Shown one piece after another: positions 1-8,100 of a stretch of 44,359 bases of DNA. The position numbers were made by a program, and so were the translations under genes. Each line of letters starts with the position of its first letter. The first letter of the stretch is position 1. The notes below the pieces were generated by a model that was not told the origin of the DNA, searched no databases, and worked only from the letters and a program-made list of their open reading frames with translations. The stretch is taken from positions 1 through 44,359 of IMG/VR virus record IMGVR_UViG_3300023174_000283; one strand, 5' to 3'. Origin of the DNA: a virus.

Positions 1-750
1 ATACCATTCTCATTTACCAAGAGTATAAGTAGCCCTTATAACAATACCAACGATAAAGTTTTACGAGTGTTTATATCTGATGCAAACGGAAAGGCTTTGG
101 GATACAAAAAGTTTGCTTACATAGATTATGTTAATCTCACAGATATAGCATCTCTAGATAATGGTGTAAGCAATATTGATGTTTCTGGGTTGAGTAGATT
201 AGGTACACTTGAAGTAACTTTAAATTACACTTATTTGACTGCATTGAATCGTTTACCAAAATCATTAACAGCAATCTATGCCAGTATTTGTAATCTAACA
301 CAAGTGAATCTTAATGGTCTTACAAATCTTCAAAGGCTTTTTGTGGATTCAAATAGTTCTTTGACTTCTATTGATTTATCGTCTTGCATAAATTTGACAG
401 AATTACAGATAATGACTTGCAGTTTATCTACTCTAAATTTAAACGGGTTAAGCAATCTCAATCTAGTTAAGTGTTTTGGAAATCCCTTGACATCTATTCG
501 TGCTACAGGAGTAGGTGGGGCTATGGGAACTGCATATTATGGTTATACATCTTATTCCTCCTTTTATTCAGGTATAAATCTTGCTAGTTGCAGTTTGAGT
601 GGTTCTGCTTTGAATCAATTGTATACAGATTTAAATACCACGGCAGGGGGAAATGCTTATCTTATTGTCAATACTCAAGCAGGTGGTGGGGAACTTTCAG
701 ATACTCCTTCAATTGCCACAAACAAGGGATATACAGTTCTAGGCACATAA
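1..750 (+). CDS. Leucine-rich-repeat protein, 5' end outside window
   Basis: The frame is open from base 1 with no stop, so this is the C-terminal part of a longer protein; a GTG at 67 is only an internal candidate start. Seen: about six irregular repeats of roughly 20 residues of the type L-x-x-L-x-L-x-x-C/N-x-L-T-x-I/V-x-L (for example LTQVNLNGLTNLQRLFVDSN, followed by LTSIDLSSCINLTELQI), which is the solenoid pattern of leucine-rich repeats. The C-terminus (LNQLYTDLNTTAGG, then IATNKGYTVLGT) is a capping tail that I associate with LRR modules on phage structural proteins. Known of the fold: LRR solenoids bind proteins or glycans. Inference: a virion surface or adhesion protein. It overlaps the next gene by one base (TAATG), so the two are probably co-transcribed and translationally coupled. 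Confidence 0.7.
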   Translation: MPFSFTKSISSPYNNTNDKVLRVFISDANGKALGYKKFAYIDYVNLTDIASLDNGVSNIDVSGLSRLGTLEVTLNYTYLTALNRLPKSLTAIYASICNLTQVNLNGLTNLQRLFVDSNSSLTSIDLSSCINLTELQIMTCSLSTLNLNGLSNLNLVKCFGNPLTSIRATGVGGAMGTAYYGYTSYSSFYSGINLASCSLSGSALNQLYTDLNTTAGGNAYLIVNTQAGGGELSDTPSIATNKGYTVLGT

Positions 751-1373
751 TGAGATATTTCATCACACCAAATTACAGTCTAGCGTTTATACCAAAGAGC
801 GGATGTTCTACTCTTGCTCGTTGTGTGATAGATTCATTTCAGCCCGATGAAAATTTGTTAATAGAAAACGGTGCGTATCCTGAAGGAAAAACACCAGATA
901 ATAACCAATGGCAATGGATGGCAAAAGTAGAACACACACCATCAAAACCGATACTTGCGTTCATACGAGAACCTCTGTCCCGCTTTCTTTCTGCTATGGC
1001 ACAGTTTGGTTTAACTGATGTGTCTGCTGCACTAGAATCACTAACCGCAGGAACACACTTACAGTTGCGTAAACGAACCATAGACCTATCTACCAATCCT
1101 CATTTTCTTCCACAGATAAATTGGGTAGATGCTAACACCAAACTTTACAAATTTCCCGACCATCTAAACGAAGGTGCATTAGAAATAGGATTCACTCTGC
1201 CTCTACCAACAATTAACGCAGCATCAAATCCCAAACCTGTTCCTACTGCTGAACAAGAAGCAGCGATACTTCAGTACTATACTGAAGATACGATTCTTTA
1301 CAATTCAATCATAACACCCGGAATTGTTACAGAAATAACAGAAGAGCGTATCTCCGCAATAGAATTGACATAA
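750..1373 (+). CDS. Sulfotransferase-like protein
   Basis: This 207-residue protein starts at the ATG overlapping the preceding TAA (TAATG). Seen: near the N-terminus the sequence IPKSGCSTL (residues 14-22) matches the 5'-phosphosulfate-binding loop of PAPS-dependent sulfotransferases (PKxGxT/S type). FIREPLSRFLSA (71-82) matches the 3'-phosphate-binding motif (R-E/D-P-xx-R-xx-S) of the Sulfotransfer_2/carbohydrate sulfotransferase group. The protein is short for the family (usually 230-350 residues) and a catalytic base was not identified. Known of the family: transfer of sulfate from PAPS to a hydroxyl or amine, often on glycans. Inference: modification of a host or virion glycan. It follows directly on an LRR surface protein, which fits a surface-chemistry role. 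An alternative is a degenerate P-loop relative without activity. Confidence 0.62.
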   Translation: MRYFITPNYSLAFIPKSGCSTLARCVIDSFQPDENLLIENGAYPEGKTPDNNQWQWMAKVEHTPSKPILAFIREPLSRFLSAMAQFGLTDVSAALESLTAGTHLQLRKRTIDLSTNPHFLPQINWVDANTKLYKFPDHLNEGALEIGFTLPLPTINAASNPKPVPTAEQEAAILQYYTEDTILYNSIITPGIVTEITEERISAIELT

Positions 1374-1392
1374 GCAAAATCTGTGCTATACT
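1365..1392 (+). promoter_or_regulatory. Sigma70-type promoter with extended -10, upstream of nrdJ
   Basis: TTGACA (1365-1370) is a perfect -35, followed after 16 bp by TATACT (1387-1392), preceded by TGC (an extended -10). The -35 overlaps the last codons and TAA of the sulfotransferase gene. About 45 bp of leader and an AGGAGAA ribosome site (1439-1445) follow before the nrdJ ATG at 1451. Only the match is seen; activity is inferred. Confidence 0.7.
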
Positions 1393-1450
1393 AGGCTAAA
1401 TCAAGGTATCTGTTCCTAAATACAGGAACACTACAACTAGGAGAAATAAA

Positions 1451-3226
1451 ATGAGTGACTTCAACGGATTGCCTACCCCTTATCAGTCGTTTATCCATCT
1501 TTCGCGTTACAGCAGATGGATGCCAGAAAAGAATCGCAGAGAAACATGGGAGGAAACCGTTGCTCGTTATTTTAATTTCTTTGAGAAGCATCTTGAAACC
1601 AAGTGTGGATACAAGGTGGAAAAGTCGGTTCGCAACGAACTTGAAACCGCTGTTCTGAATCTTGAAGTGATGCCTTCCATGCGAGCATTGATGACCGCAG
1701 GTGAAGCACTTGAGCGTGACCATGTTGCAGGTTACAACTGTGCGTTTGTTGCTCTGAATCGTCTTCGTGCGTTTGATGAAATCCTGTACATCCTCATGTG
1801 CGGCACAGGCGTAGGCTTCTCGGTTGAGCAGCAGTTTGTAAACAAGTTGCCAACAATTGCAGAAGAGTTCAGCGACAGCGATACGGTAATCGTTGTTGAG
1901 GACAGCAAGATTGGTTGGGCAAAGGCATACAAGGAACTAATGTCGCTGCTTGTTGGTGGTCAGATTCCAAAGTGGGATACTTCAAAGGTTCGTGGTGCTG
2001 GCGCAAGACTCAAGACTTTCGGTGGTAGAGCATCGGGCCCAAGACCACTTGAAGACCTGTTCCGTTTCTGTGTTGATACTTTCAAGAAGGCAGCGGGTCG
2101 CAAGTTGACTTCTATTGAGGTTCACGATATCGTTTGCAAGATTGCTGAGATTGTTGTGGTGGGCGGCGTTCGTCGTTCTGCTCTCATTTCTCTATCCGAT
2201 CTGAACGATGAGCGTATGCGTGGAGCCAAGACGGGTGCATGGTGGGAAGCCAACGCACAGCGAGCCTTGGCTAACAACTCTGCTGTCTATAAGGAGCGTC
2301 CTGAAGTAGGAACATTCATGGAAGAATGGCTATCACTTTACAACTCTAAGTCAGGCGAGCGTGGCATCTTTAATCGTGATGCTGCCAAGCGAACTGTTGC
2401 GAAGTTGGGTGATCGTCGTGATTCAAACCATGAGTTCGGAACTAATCCTTGCTCAGAGATTATTCTTCGTGATCGTGAGTTCTGCAATCTCAGCGAGGTT
2501 GTGGTTCGCAGAGAAGATACGGAAGAAACTCTGAAGCGTAAGGTTCGTCTTGCTGCTATTCTTGGCACATGGCAGGCTAGTCTTGTAGACTTCCGTTATC
2601 TGTCAAGCGAATGGCGTAAGAACTGTACCGAAGAAGCCTTGCTTGGTGTGTCTCTCACAGGCATCTTGGATAATCCAATCATGCGAGATAATCGTGAAGG
2701 TCTACACAATATGCTTAACGATCTTCGTGAACATGCCGTAGAAATAAACGCAAAGTGGGCAAGCAAGTTGGGTATTAATCCCGCAGCGGCTATTACATGT
2801 GTCAAACCGAGTGGTTGTGGAACACTTGACACAAAAATTAAAACTACACATGGAATCATGTCTTTTGAAGAATTATTTGAGTTGTGTGGTAAAAATCCAA
2901 AAGAATTGTGTGATGGAGAATGGATATCTCCTCCTGTTGATATATTTGTGTTTGACGAAAATAACAATAAGAAAAAGATTACCAATTTGTATGTCAAGGG
3001 ATATTCACCAGTGTTTCAAATAGAAGATGAAAATGGAAACACATATAAAGTTTCATCTGAACATCGTTTACTTACAAAAACTGGATGGAAACACGCTAGA
3101 GAATTGACTGTAGAAGATGAAATAGTTTCTTTTGAATCGGGGACATCGGAAATACTAAATACTTCTGTGTCAAACCAAGAGGAACCCGTAAATGAAAAGA
3201 GAACGAAAAGCAAGAAGAATATATGA
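1451..3226 (+). CDS. nrdJ: Class II ribonucleotide reductase, N-terminal half fused to N-intein
   Basis: The 591-residue product carries the N-extein (1-455) of an adenosylcobalamin-dependent ribonucleoside triphosphate reductase, then an N-intein (456-591). Reductase marks: C97 in GYNCAFV (N-terminal redox cysteine), TNPCSEIILRDREFCNLSEV with C334 and C345 spaced 11 apart (as thiyl-radical C408 and redox C419 in the Lactobacillus leichmannii enzyme), and ITCVKPSG at the end, the first half of the conserved PSGTVS phosphate-binding loop. The start is fixed by AGGAGAA 5 nt upstream of ATG. The protein stops at 3226 after a lysine-rich tail, inside the start region of the HNH gene. The enzyme needs no oxygen and no NrdB. 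Activity should depend on trans-splicing with the product of 3910-4590. Extein codons are GC-richer than the intein part. Confidence 0.93.
   Translation: MSDFNGLPTPYQSFIHLSRYSRWMPEKNRRETWEETVARYFNFFEKHLETKCGYKVEKSVRNELETAVLNLEVMPSMRALMTAGEALERDHVAGYNCAFVALNRLRAFDEILYILMCGTGVGFSVEQQFVNKLPTIAEEFSDSDTVIVVEDSKIGWAKAYKELMSLLVGGQIPKWDTSKVRGAGARLKTFGGRASGPRPLEDLFRFCVDTFKKAAGRKLTSIEVHDIVCKIAEIVVVGGVRRSALISLSDLNDERMRGAKTGAWWEANAQRALANNSAVYKERPEVGTFMEEWLSLYNSKSGERGIFNRDAAKRTVAKLGDRRDSNHEFGTNPCSEIILRDREFCNLSEVVVRREDTEETLKRKVRLAAILGTWQASLVDFRYLSSEWRKNCTEEALLGVSLTGILDNPIMRDNREGLHNMLNDLREHAVEINAKWASKLGINPAAAITCVKPSGCGTLDTKIKTTHGIMSFEELFELCGKNPKELCDGEWISPPVDIFVFDENNNKKKITNLYVKGYSPVFQIEDENGNTYKVSSEHRLLTKTGWKHARELTVEDEIVSFESGTSEILNTSVSNQEEPVNEKRTKSKKNI
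2816..3223 (+). other. Split intein, N-terminal fragment (about 136 aa)
   Basis: The intein begins at C456, directly after PSG of the reductase. Block A-like CGTLDTKIKTTHGIMSFEEL provides the nucleophilic Cys1. Block B-like YKVSSEHRLLT provides the conserved histidine (H538), and the following GWKHARELTVEDEIV is the usual beta-strand region after block B. After this the fragment runs into a polar tail (EEPVNEKRTKSKKNI) and ends, with no block F or G in this frame. Those blocks are on the separate gene at 3910. Confidence 0.9.
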
Positions 3227-3923
3227 AAAATATCATAGTGTTACTCTTCCAAAAGAAATGGAAGTTCATCATATTATTCCTGTTCACGCAGGAGGAACTA
3301 ATGATCCTTCCAATCTGATTGCGATTACTAAAGAGAAACATAAAGAAGAGCACCTAAAACGATATGAAGAAACCAAAGATTTCCGAGATTTATGTGCATA
3401 TCATATGATAGGATACAACTTTACAGAAGCACACAAAATATCCTCATCTGAAGGTGGTAAAATAGGAGGAAACAAGGTAAAAAAATTAGGTGTGGGTATA
3501 TGTTCCGCAGACAAAAAGAAAAGATCAGAATGGGCATCATTGGGTGGAAAAGCGGGCGGCAAAGTTCAATACGAAAAAAAGTTAGGCATTCACAAGCAAA
3601 CAAAAGCAGAAAGATTAGCGTTTGCCTCTTCTGGAGGAAAAGTAGGAGCGTTCACAAAATCAGAAATACAGTCTGCCTTAGGTAAGCGTGGTGGAAAAAA
3701 TAACAAAGGATTTGTTTGGCTAACTGACGGAATCATCTCCATAAAATATTCAAAAAGCAAGCAGAGAATAAAAAGCACAAATCAATTTTTAAAAGAAAAT
3801 CCAACTTTTAGAAAAGGAAAAACCGAAATAAAACAAAAGTGCTTAAAGTGTGGAAAAATAATGAATGCTAGAGCAATAGGTAGATATCATAACGAAAGGT
3901 GTAAAAACAATGACAAAGATTAA
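3192..3923 (+). CDS. Free-standing HNH homing endonuclease inside the split intein
   Basis: The 243-residue protein overlaps the upstream gene by 35 bp and the downstream gene by 14 bp, in a third frame. AAGAGGAA (3177-3184) is a good ribosome site for the ATG at 3192. Seen: an HNH core near the N-terminus (VHHIIPVHAGGTNDPSNLI, then KEKHKEEH; H26-H27, N41, H50). Four spaced glycine-lysine motifs follow (GGKIGGNK, GGKAGGK, GGKVGAF, GGKNNKG at about 88-172), resembling DNA-binding NUMOD-type repeats of mobile nucleases. A C-terminal C-x2-C-x12-H-x3-C cluster (C217, C220, H233, C237) is probably a zinc finger. Known of the family: site-specific DNA cleavage that copies the element into uninterrupted alleles. 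Inference: it cuts intein-free nrdJ near the PSG/TVS codons. The base composition is markedly A-rich compared with the reductase exteins, which supports separate origin. Confidence 0.9.
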   Translation: MKRERKARRIYEKYHSVTLPKEMEVHHIIPVHAGGTNDPSNLIAITKEKHKEEHLKRYEETKDFRDLCAYHMIGYNFTEAHKISSSEGGKIGGNKVKKLGVGICSADKKKRSEWASLGGKAGGKVQYEKKLGIHKQTKAERLAFASSGGKVGAFTKSEIQSALGKRGGKNNKGFVWLTDGIISIKYSKSKQRIKSTNQFLKENPTFRKGKTEIKQKCLKCGKIMNARAIGRYHNERCKNNDKD

Positions 3924-4017
3924 ATCAATAACAAGACTCTCTCCAGAATTCATGGTAGATATTGAAGTGGAAGACACTCATTCCTATCAACTTTCAAACG
4001 GTTGGGTTTCTCATAAT
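3910..4017 (+). other. Split intein, C-terminal fragment (36 aa)
   Basis: Block F-like VDIEVEDTHSYQLSNGW is followed by block G VSHN, with penultimate His35 and terminal Asn36, then Thr as first C-extein residue (codon 4018-4020). Its own ATG and ribosome site make it an independently translated fragment, as in naturally split inteins. Confidence 0.9.
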
Positions 4018-4590
4018 ACAGTTTCGCAATTGACGGATGCCGCTTCAGGCATTCACGCTCGTCACAATCCGTATTATATTCGTACCGTTCGTGCAGATCG
4101 CAAAGACCCGCTGTGTCAATTCATGTTGGACAAAGGCTTCCCCGCAGAACCGTGTGCCATGAAGCCCGATTCGGTTATGGTGTTCTCGTTCCCAATGAAG
4201 TCACCCAAGGGCTGCATTACACGAAACGATATGACTGCGGTTGAGCATCTTGAACTTTGGTTGACTTATCAAAAATATTGGACAGAACATAAGCCATCAA
4301 TCACGGTAACTGTTCGTGAGCACGAATGGGTAGAGGTTGGTGCATGGGTTTATAAGAATCTAGACCTAGTTTCAGGCATCTCATTCCTGCCGCACTCGGA
4401 TCACTCCTACAAGCAGGCTCCCTATCAGGACTGCACCAAGGAGGAATACGAAGCCTTTGTGTTGCGTATGCCTAAGGATGTAGATTGGACTGAGTTAAGC
4501 AAGTATGAAAAGGAAGACAATACCGCAGGCACTCAAACCTACGCTTGCTCGGCTAACTCATGCGAAATCGTAGACCTCGTGGCAAACTGA
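3910..4590 (+). CDS. nrdJ: C-intein fused to C-terminal part of class II ribonucleotide reductase
   Basis: The 226-residue product begins with a 36-residue C-intein, ending in the splice signature WVSHN, followed by Thr37 as the +1 nucleophile. The C-extein (37-226) opens with TVSQLTDAASGIHARHNPYY, which completes the PSG-TVS phosphate-binding loop broken upstream. It ends with YACSANSCEIVDLVAN: the C-x4-C pair matches the C-terminal redox cysteines (C731/C736) of the L. leichmannii enzyme. GAAAGG (3894-3899) lies 10 nt before the ATG. Joining the two exteins gives 645 residues, somewhat shorter than the 739 of the reference enzyme. The gene overlaps the HNH stop by 14 bp, so translation is probably coupled. 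Neither half could be active alone: radical-site cysteines are on the first half, and the substrate loop and tail cysteines on this one. Confidence 0.92.
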   Translation: MTKIKSITRLSPEFMVDIEVEDTHSYQLSNGWVSHNTVSQLTDAASGIHARHNPYYIRTVRADRKDPLCQFMLDKGFPAEPCAMKPDSVMVFSFPMKSPKGCITRNDMTAVEHLELWLTYQKYWTEHKPSITVTVREHEWVEVGAWVYKNLDLVSGISFLPHSDHSYKQAPYQDCTKEEYEAFVLRMPKDVDWTELSKYEKEDNTAGTQTYACSANSCEIVDLVAN

Positions 4591-4591
4591 C

Positions 4592-4608
4592 CCCCATAAA
4601 TAATGGGG
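4592..4608 (+). promoter_or_regulatory. Small hairpin overlapping a late-promoter-like CATAAATA
   Basis: CCCCAT (4592-4597) pairs with ATGGGG (4603-4608) around a 5-nt loop, directly after the nrdJ C-half stop. No U-tract follows, so it is a weak terminator candidate at best. The loop side holds CATAAATA (4595-4602), one mismatch from the T4 late promoter TATAAATA, 5 nt before the preferred GTG start of the resolvase gene. Function is inferred. Confidence 0.4.
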
Positions 4609-5150
4609 TGAAAATTGTAGGAATTGACTATTCGTTATGCTCGCCGTGTGTTGCTGTAACAACAGACGGCGGGCTATCCTACCAAGCCCATTATCTTACT
4701 CAAACTAAAAAGTTTCTAGGTGATTTTAAATTTGGTAACTTTTTAATAAAAGGATGGGAATATCCTGCTTGGACGACACCCGAGGAACGCTATCAGGGGC
4801 TCTCAGAATGGGCTATAAGCCTCGCTGGTGCGTCCGAGCGAGTAATGATAGAGGACTATGCTCTTGGAGCCAAAGGGCGTGTTTTCCATATCGGAGAGAA
4901 CGCTGGATTATTAAAATGGAAACTGTGGAACTCTAAAATTTCCTTTAAAGTTGTAGGCCCAACGGTTCTTAAAAAATGGGCAACAGGCAAAGGAAATGCT
5001 GATAAAGAGAAAATGCACGAAGCATTCAAGCAGCGTTTCGGATTAGATTTGCAAGCCCGTCTAGCAGGCGGTAAAGGCAAGATAGGCAATCCTGTAAGCG
5101 ATGTGGTGGATGCGGTATGGTTAGCCGCTTATAACTTATCGTTATCTTAA
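4608..5150 (+). CDS. RuvC-like Holliday junction resolvase
   Basis: This 180-residue protein has the RNase H-fold acidic pattern of RuvC resolvases: an N-terminal strand IVGIDYSLCSPCVAV with the first Asp, VMIEDYALGAKG with the central Glu, and a C-terminal SDVVDAVWLA with paired Asp. VGPTVLKKWATGKGNADKEKM is also typical of phage RuvC relatives. Known role: resolving branched DNA before packaging, the job of gp49 in T4. Start choice: GTG at 4608 places the start just before the first catalytic strand, as in most family members. An in-frame ATG at 4560 would add 16 basic residues read from the end of the nrdJ gene and has no ribosome site; neither start has a clear one. It ends one base before the convergent fiber gene. 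Confidence 0.82.
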   Translation: MKIVGIDYSLCSPCVAVTTDGGLSYQAHYLTQTKKFLGDFKFGNFLIKGWEYPAWTTPEERYQGLSEWAISLAGASERVMIEDYALGAKGRVFHIGENAGLLKWKLWNSKISFKVVGPTVLKKWATGKGNADKEKMHEAFKQRFGLDLQARLAGGKGKIGNPVSDVVDAVWLAAYNLSLS

Positions 5151-5151
5151 T

Positions 5152-8100
5152 TTAACCAACCCCAACATTAGGCAGAGCAGTATTAAACAATTCTGCTTTC
5201 ACAGAGTAAACAGTATCGGCTGTTGTACCATTGCTTGCGTATAAACTCATAGCCTGAGTTACACTATCAAATGTCAGACCGTAACTAGAAACCGCAGTTC
5301 CGCCAGACGCTATGTTAATTGTTGTAGTGGCTAACATTTGTTTATTTGCGGGATTAAAGGTTACATACATTTCAGTTAATTGATTTTTATCAACCGCTGA
5401 ACCAGTTGTGGTGCTTGCTTGAACAAAAAGTTTACCTCCTCTTATTCCACCAACAGAGTCAAATGATGTGTATATAAGTGTTGAAGCAGTAGTTCCAGAA
5501 ACAGTAACATTAATGCCTTCAATATACATTACAGGACTACCCAAAGTATCCAATCCATTAACACTGCTTGGAGCAACATTTATTTGTTGTGATTGTGTTT
5601 GAACTCCGTATGCAACTAAACTGCCGTTAGCCTGACTTAAATCAACATTACCATTTATCGTTAGAGTTCCTGTGGTGTATACATTTTGTGTTGTTATGCC
5701 AGAGGAAAATTGTTGTACGGCTGAGAATATTTGTGGGGTATCAGTTTTAACAAATCCTGTGAGAGAACCAGTTAATCCGTTTATAGATTTCACATAATTT
5801 GAAGTAAGACCAACTGCTCCTGTATTTGATACTGTAAACTCATTACCAAACGAAGCAACACCTGTGACACTTGAAGTTGCAAGTGGCGGAGAACCACCTC
5901 CACTAGATGATGCAATAACAAAAGTTGCTCCTACAGCAGTAATGGTTATATTACTACCTGCTGAAATACCAACACTACCTGTTACACCATTAAATCTCTT
6001 TACATAGTTTCCTGTGAGACTTACTGCTCCTGTATTTGATACCGTAAACTCATTACCAAACGAAGCAACACCTGTGACACTTGAGGTTGCTATAGGTGTA
6101 GAATAATTTACGGTTCCTGTTAATCCATTGAATGATTTTACATAGTTTCCTGTGAGACTTACTGCTCCTAAAGCAGAAACTGTAAACTCATTACCAAACG
6201 AAGCAACACCTGTGACACTAGCAGACGCTAGAGGAGAAGATCCTCCACCACCTGATGATGCAATAACAAAAGTTGCTCCTACAGCAGTAATTGTTACATT
6301 GCTACCTGCTGAAATACCAACAGTGCCTGTGATTCCATTCAAAGAGTACAATATATTTTTTGCAGTTATATTGCCTGAGAAAGTTGCACCACTAGCACTT
6401 ATTCCTGATGGAGAATTCAATAAACCGTAAATGATTGTTTTTTGTTGTGTACTTGCTCCAATTACTGTTGTGTTAGAGCCTTGACCAACAGCATTTGCAC
6501 CAATAACAATTTCAGATGTTGCTCCGCTTGCTACGGCTAATCCAGAAGTATTGTATCCAATATAGATTGATTGATTTCTATTGTCCATTCCACCAGAAAG
6601 ACTTCCGTCTTCAGTATATGTGTCTTGTCCAGAGTTGTTGCCTAACGCTAAATTGCTAGCACCCTTTTTAAGATATCGAAGTGCTTGTGTTCCTATTGCA
6701 GTATTATTACTGGCGTTTGTTAAACCAATTAAACTCTGATAACCAAGAGCAAAATTGCCGTTACCGTTTTCATTTTTGTTTAACGAGCCTGGGCCGATAG
6801 CAATATTATATTGCCCGATTGTAGTATTTTTTAAAGCCTGAGGGCCAATAGCAATGTTTGATGTGCCAGAAGTATTATTGTATAAAGTTTCTTGTCCAAT
6901 AGCAATGTTACTTCCTCCGTATGTGTTTTTATTCAGAGAAAGAGTTCCTAATGCTATATTATCATTACTATAATATGGATTTTCTGGATCATAAATGTTG
7001 TTTAAAAGTGCGCCATTACCAAAAGCAATGTTGGTGGGATTGCTTCCTCCTCCTGCACCAATTGCTACGCCAGCAATTTCAATATCGGTTGCGGTTGATA
7101 TACTGTCTATGAAAGATTGTAGACCATACCACACTTGTCCTTGAAGACCTGTATAAAGTTTAGCCAATCCAGTAATACCACCTGTAGCACCGTTAACTGA
7201 TGAAACATAATTGCTGAAATTTACGGTTCCACTTAAACCGTTCCAACTTTTAACATATCCACCAGTTATGCCCAAAGTTACATTTGCACCAGTACCACCA
7301 GAACCACCAGAACCACCAGAAATATAAATGTCCGCAATTCCAGGATTGTTTATGTTTGTTCCAACAACAACTCCAGGGCCTTTAAAATTGAATCCCTTCA
7401 ATTCACCGTATTGTATTATTGGCAAATTAAAGTTATCGTTAGAGTATACCGATTGAACATATCTTTCAATATTGTTTATTGTTGCTTGTTCATTCGGGGC
7501 TTGTATCCAAAGATAGTATTCTTTTCCTGATATCATTCTAGGATTGATTGCACCAGTTTTGGTATCAACCATTCTGTCTCCACCACCGACTCCAAAAGCC
7601 CATCCTAGTGCTCCGTATCCTATAGTTTGATATAAAGCAACATCTTGTGCGTTTGTTAACCCATCAAAATTTGCATCAAATAACGGAGGATATCCTGAGG
7701 CTCCTGATGTCCATCCAGTCCAATCTCTGAGATAAGGATACTCTTCATACATGGTTCCTTGCGTTGGAGTTCTGTAATCAGCATTTGGGTTGATGCACAA
7801 TTGGAAAGGTTCTGAACTAGCAGCACCTGTTAATGGTTCAACTTCAGAAATATACACTAAACCAAGAAATAAACTTGAGTTTAAGTAATATCCTGTATCA
7901 GGATGAGGGTTAGCAACAGAAACTGAGTTTAGATTGTTCCAGTAATCTTCATAGGTTACAGGAAATGCTCCTGTTGGGCCAAAAAAAGAACCTGTTGAAT
8001 TATTCAGAACATCTTTTAAAACATTTACGCGAAATGACGGCCATTGCATTGTGCCGTTCTGACCAGTTTTACCAACAACATGCCAGTTTGAGGTATCAAT

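Noticed and set aside
588-749. N-terminal extension of the sulfotransferase frame upstream of 750
   Set aside because: The extension is read out of frame from the LRR coding region; ATG 750 overlaps the LRR stop and begins just before the first strand.
3192-3923. Interpretation of the broken nrdJ as sequencing frameshifts
   Set aside because: Both breaks have start codons with ribosome sites, short overlaps and complete functional borders (Cys1, VSHN-T, a whole HNH gene); two random errors would not give this.
4592-4608. Rho-independent terminator
   Set aside because: Stem of six pairs without a U-tract on either strand; listed only as a hairpin.
5834-6219. CRISPR-like array
   Set aside because: The repeats are in-frame coding repeats of a fiber with unequal spacing and similar flanks, not repeat-spacer units.
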